6,247 nt of DNA, taken from assembly GCA_910586715.1 (NCBI GenBank), contig CAJUJG010000094.1, forward strand, positions 1 through 6,247, written 5' to 3'. The position numbers and the translations under genes were made by a program. The stretch is from an uncultured Lachnospiraceae bacterium (GTDB lineage Bacteria > Bacillota > Clostridia > Lachnospirales > Lachnospiraceae). Of this stretch, positions 5,425-6,247 are shown piece after piece. Position 1 is the stretch's first letter. Every line of letters starts with the position of its first letter. The notes under the pieces were generated by a model. The model did not search any database. It was not told the DNA's origin and was given only the letters and a program-made list of their open reading frames with translations.

Positions 5425-6247
5425 TGTTTCTCCTTATCATTCATCGAAATCCACCGCAGTTCCATTGGCGCCAAATCCAGTTGTGCAAAGAATGTGCCCT
5501 GCACATACAAATCAGTCGTCTGCGGCTCTTTTGAGTTGTTGATGACAGCAATTTTACCAGTCTGTTCAAAGACAGCAAGTTCCGTATCCACATTGGAGAC
5601 ATAGTACTTTTTGAGCTCCTCTTCATGGTGTGCGGCAAAATAAATCGCGCGCAGCAATAGACGGCAGTTTTGCGGGGAGTAAGGAAGTCCCGTGAAGTAG
5701 ACGCTTCTGCCCTTGCCGTATTCGTTCACGACCAGGCGGCTGTAACCCACGTCCATATTCAGGATTTGGTAATGCTCACCCTGCGCGTAAATACGGCTCT
5801 TTCCCTCGCCGAAATCAATCTCATCGGGAATGTCCTCCAAAATAAAGTGTTCCTTGTTTAACGTATTATATTTGTCCGTACTCATGGAGAAACCAAGCTC
5901 CCGGTCTACACCCAGCACGTCGCTGAGCTGGAAATAACGTCCCTGATACTGGTATGCACTCGGCTCGCCTACGCCGATAAAGCCGCCGCCCTCATCGACA
6001 AAACGGCGGATTGCGCAGACGACTTGTTCATCCTTCCAGTTCTCGGCGCCGCTCCATGAGGTGTAGGCATCTCCGGCATTGATAATGACGCGGATTTTTG
6101 GATCAATGCCATTTTTTATCTGCTCAAAGTCTATGAACTCCACGTCAATCGGCATACCGCTCAGGCACTCGATGACGCCGACATACGAATAAATTTCCCG
6201 ATACCACAGTGCATGGTGCACTTGATTCGACATCCAGCGCCGTATGC
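5421..6247 (-). CDS. lnpA: 1,3-beta-galactosyl-N-acetylhexosamine phosphorylase (GH112), C-terminal part
   Basis: The 3' end of a gene cut by the right edge. The frame stays open through 6247, and about 274 codons are visible of a family usually over 700 residues long; an internal ATG at 6233 is not the true start. The enzyme phosphorolyses lacto-N-biose or galacto-N-biose to galactose 1-phosphate and free GlcNAc or GalNAc in the cytoplasm. Visible is the middle amidotransferase-like domain, with HHALWYREIYSYVGVIECLSG, INAGDAYTSWSG, GGGFIGVGEPSAYQYQGRYF and LSDVLGVDRELGFSMSTDKYN as family signatures. The C-terminal small beta domain follows and ends in LAPMELRWI. The catalytic Asp is in the N-terminal barrel outside the window, so activity cannot be checked. 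The stop overlaps the nahK start by ATGA, consistent with stepwise use of mucin- or milk-derived disaccharides. Confidence 0.93.
   Translation of the reverse strand, partial: IRRWMSNQVHHALWYREIYSYVGVIECLSGMPIDVEFIDFEQIKNGIDPKIRVIINAGDAYTSWSGAENWKDEQVVCAIRRFVDEGGGFIGVGEPSAYQYQGRYFQLSDVLGVDRELGFSMSTDKYNTLNKEHFILEDIPDEIDFGEGKSRIYAQGEHYQILNMDVGYSRLVVNEYGKGRSVYFTGLPYSPQNCRLLLRAIYFAAHHEEELKKYYVSNVDTELAVFEQTGKIAVINNSKEPQTTDLYVQGTFFAQLDLAPMELRWISMNDKEKQ
5430..5435 (-). promoter_or_regulatory. ribosome binding site of nahK
   Basis: AAGGAG on the minus strand, 5 nt before ATG at 5424, lies within the last codons of the phosphorylase gene. This near-consensus site fixes the nahK start and fits coupled translation across the ATGA overlap. 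Confidence 0.75.

Noticed and set aside
5188..5604. 138-codon plus-strand open frame across the lnpA–nahK junction
   Set aside because: It is antisense to two well-supported genes and their overlap, with low-complexity, Cys/Ser/Phe-rich translation and no recognisable domain.
1..6247. tRNA, rRNA, riboswitch, CRISPR array, insertion sequence or phage attachment site
   Set aside because: Nearly all of the window is coding and the gaps are at most about 155 bp. I saw no cloverleaf, spaced direct repeats, transposase or terminal inverted repeats.

Overview
The window looks like chromosomal DNA of an anaerobic, spore-forming Firmicute, most likely a gut Clostridium relative such as a Lachnospiraceae member. 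This rests on the protein families seen (a Csp-like subtilase, a LysM–GH18 spore-type glycosidase, a GH112 phosphorylase with its NahK kinase), strong AGGAG-type ribosome binding sites and moderate base composition. The species cannot be named from the sequence alone.

Layout from left to right. (1) The 3' three-quarters of araA (L-arabinose isomerase, + strand) runs in from the left edge and ends at 1091. (2) A 100-residue protein on the minus strand (1114-1416) resembles the N-terminal prodomain of clostridial S8 proteases but stands alone. (3) A 155-bp divergent promoter region separates it from (4) a 495-residue S8 subtilase (+, 1572-3059) that has the full catalytic set but no prodomain and no signal peptide. 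(5) Four bases beyond its stop lies the end of a convergent minus-strand LysM–GH18 glycosidase of the SleL/YaaH type (3064-4203). (6) A rho-independent terminator around 4266-4299 closes a minus-strand operon holding nahK (4288-5424) and the 3' part of the GH112 phosphorylase gene (5421-6247, cut by the right edge); these two overlap by ATGA.

There are two functional themes. The outer genes are sugar catabolism: arabinose isomerisation on the left, and on the right phosphorolysis of lacto-N-biose/galacto-N-biose coupled to HexNAc 1-phosphorylation, which suits mucin or milk-glycan foraging. The central three genes look like a sporulation or germination set: a Csp-like protease, its apparent prodomain encoded separately on the other strand, and a cortex-lytic-type glycosidase. 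Weak promoter matches upstream of the protease (sigma-K-like) and of the glycosidase (sigma-E-like) agree with this but prove nothing alone.

The most noteworthy observation is the split protease: the prodomain and the catalytic domain, normally one polypeptide, are two divergently transcribed genes. This suggests a folding chaperone or inhibitor acting in trans.
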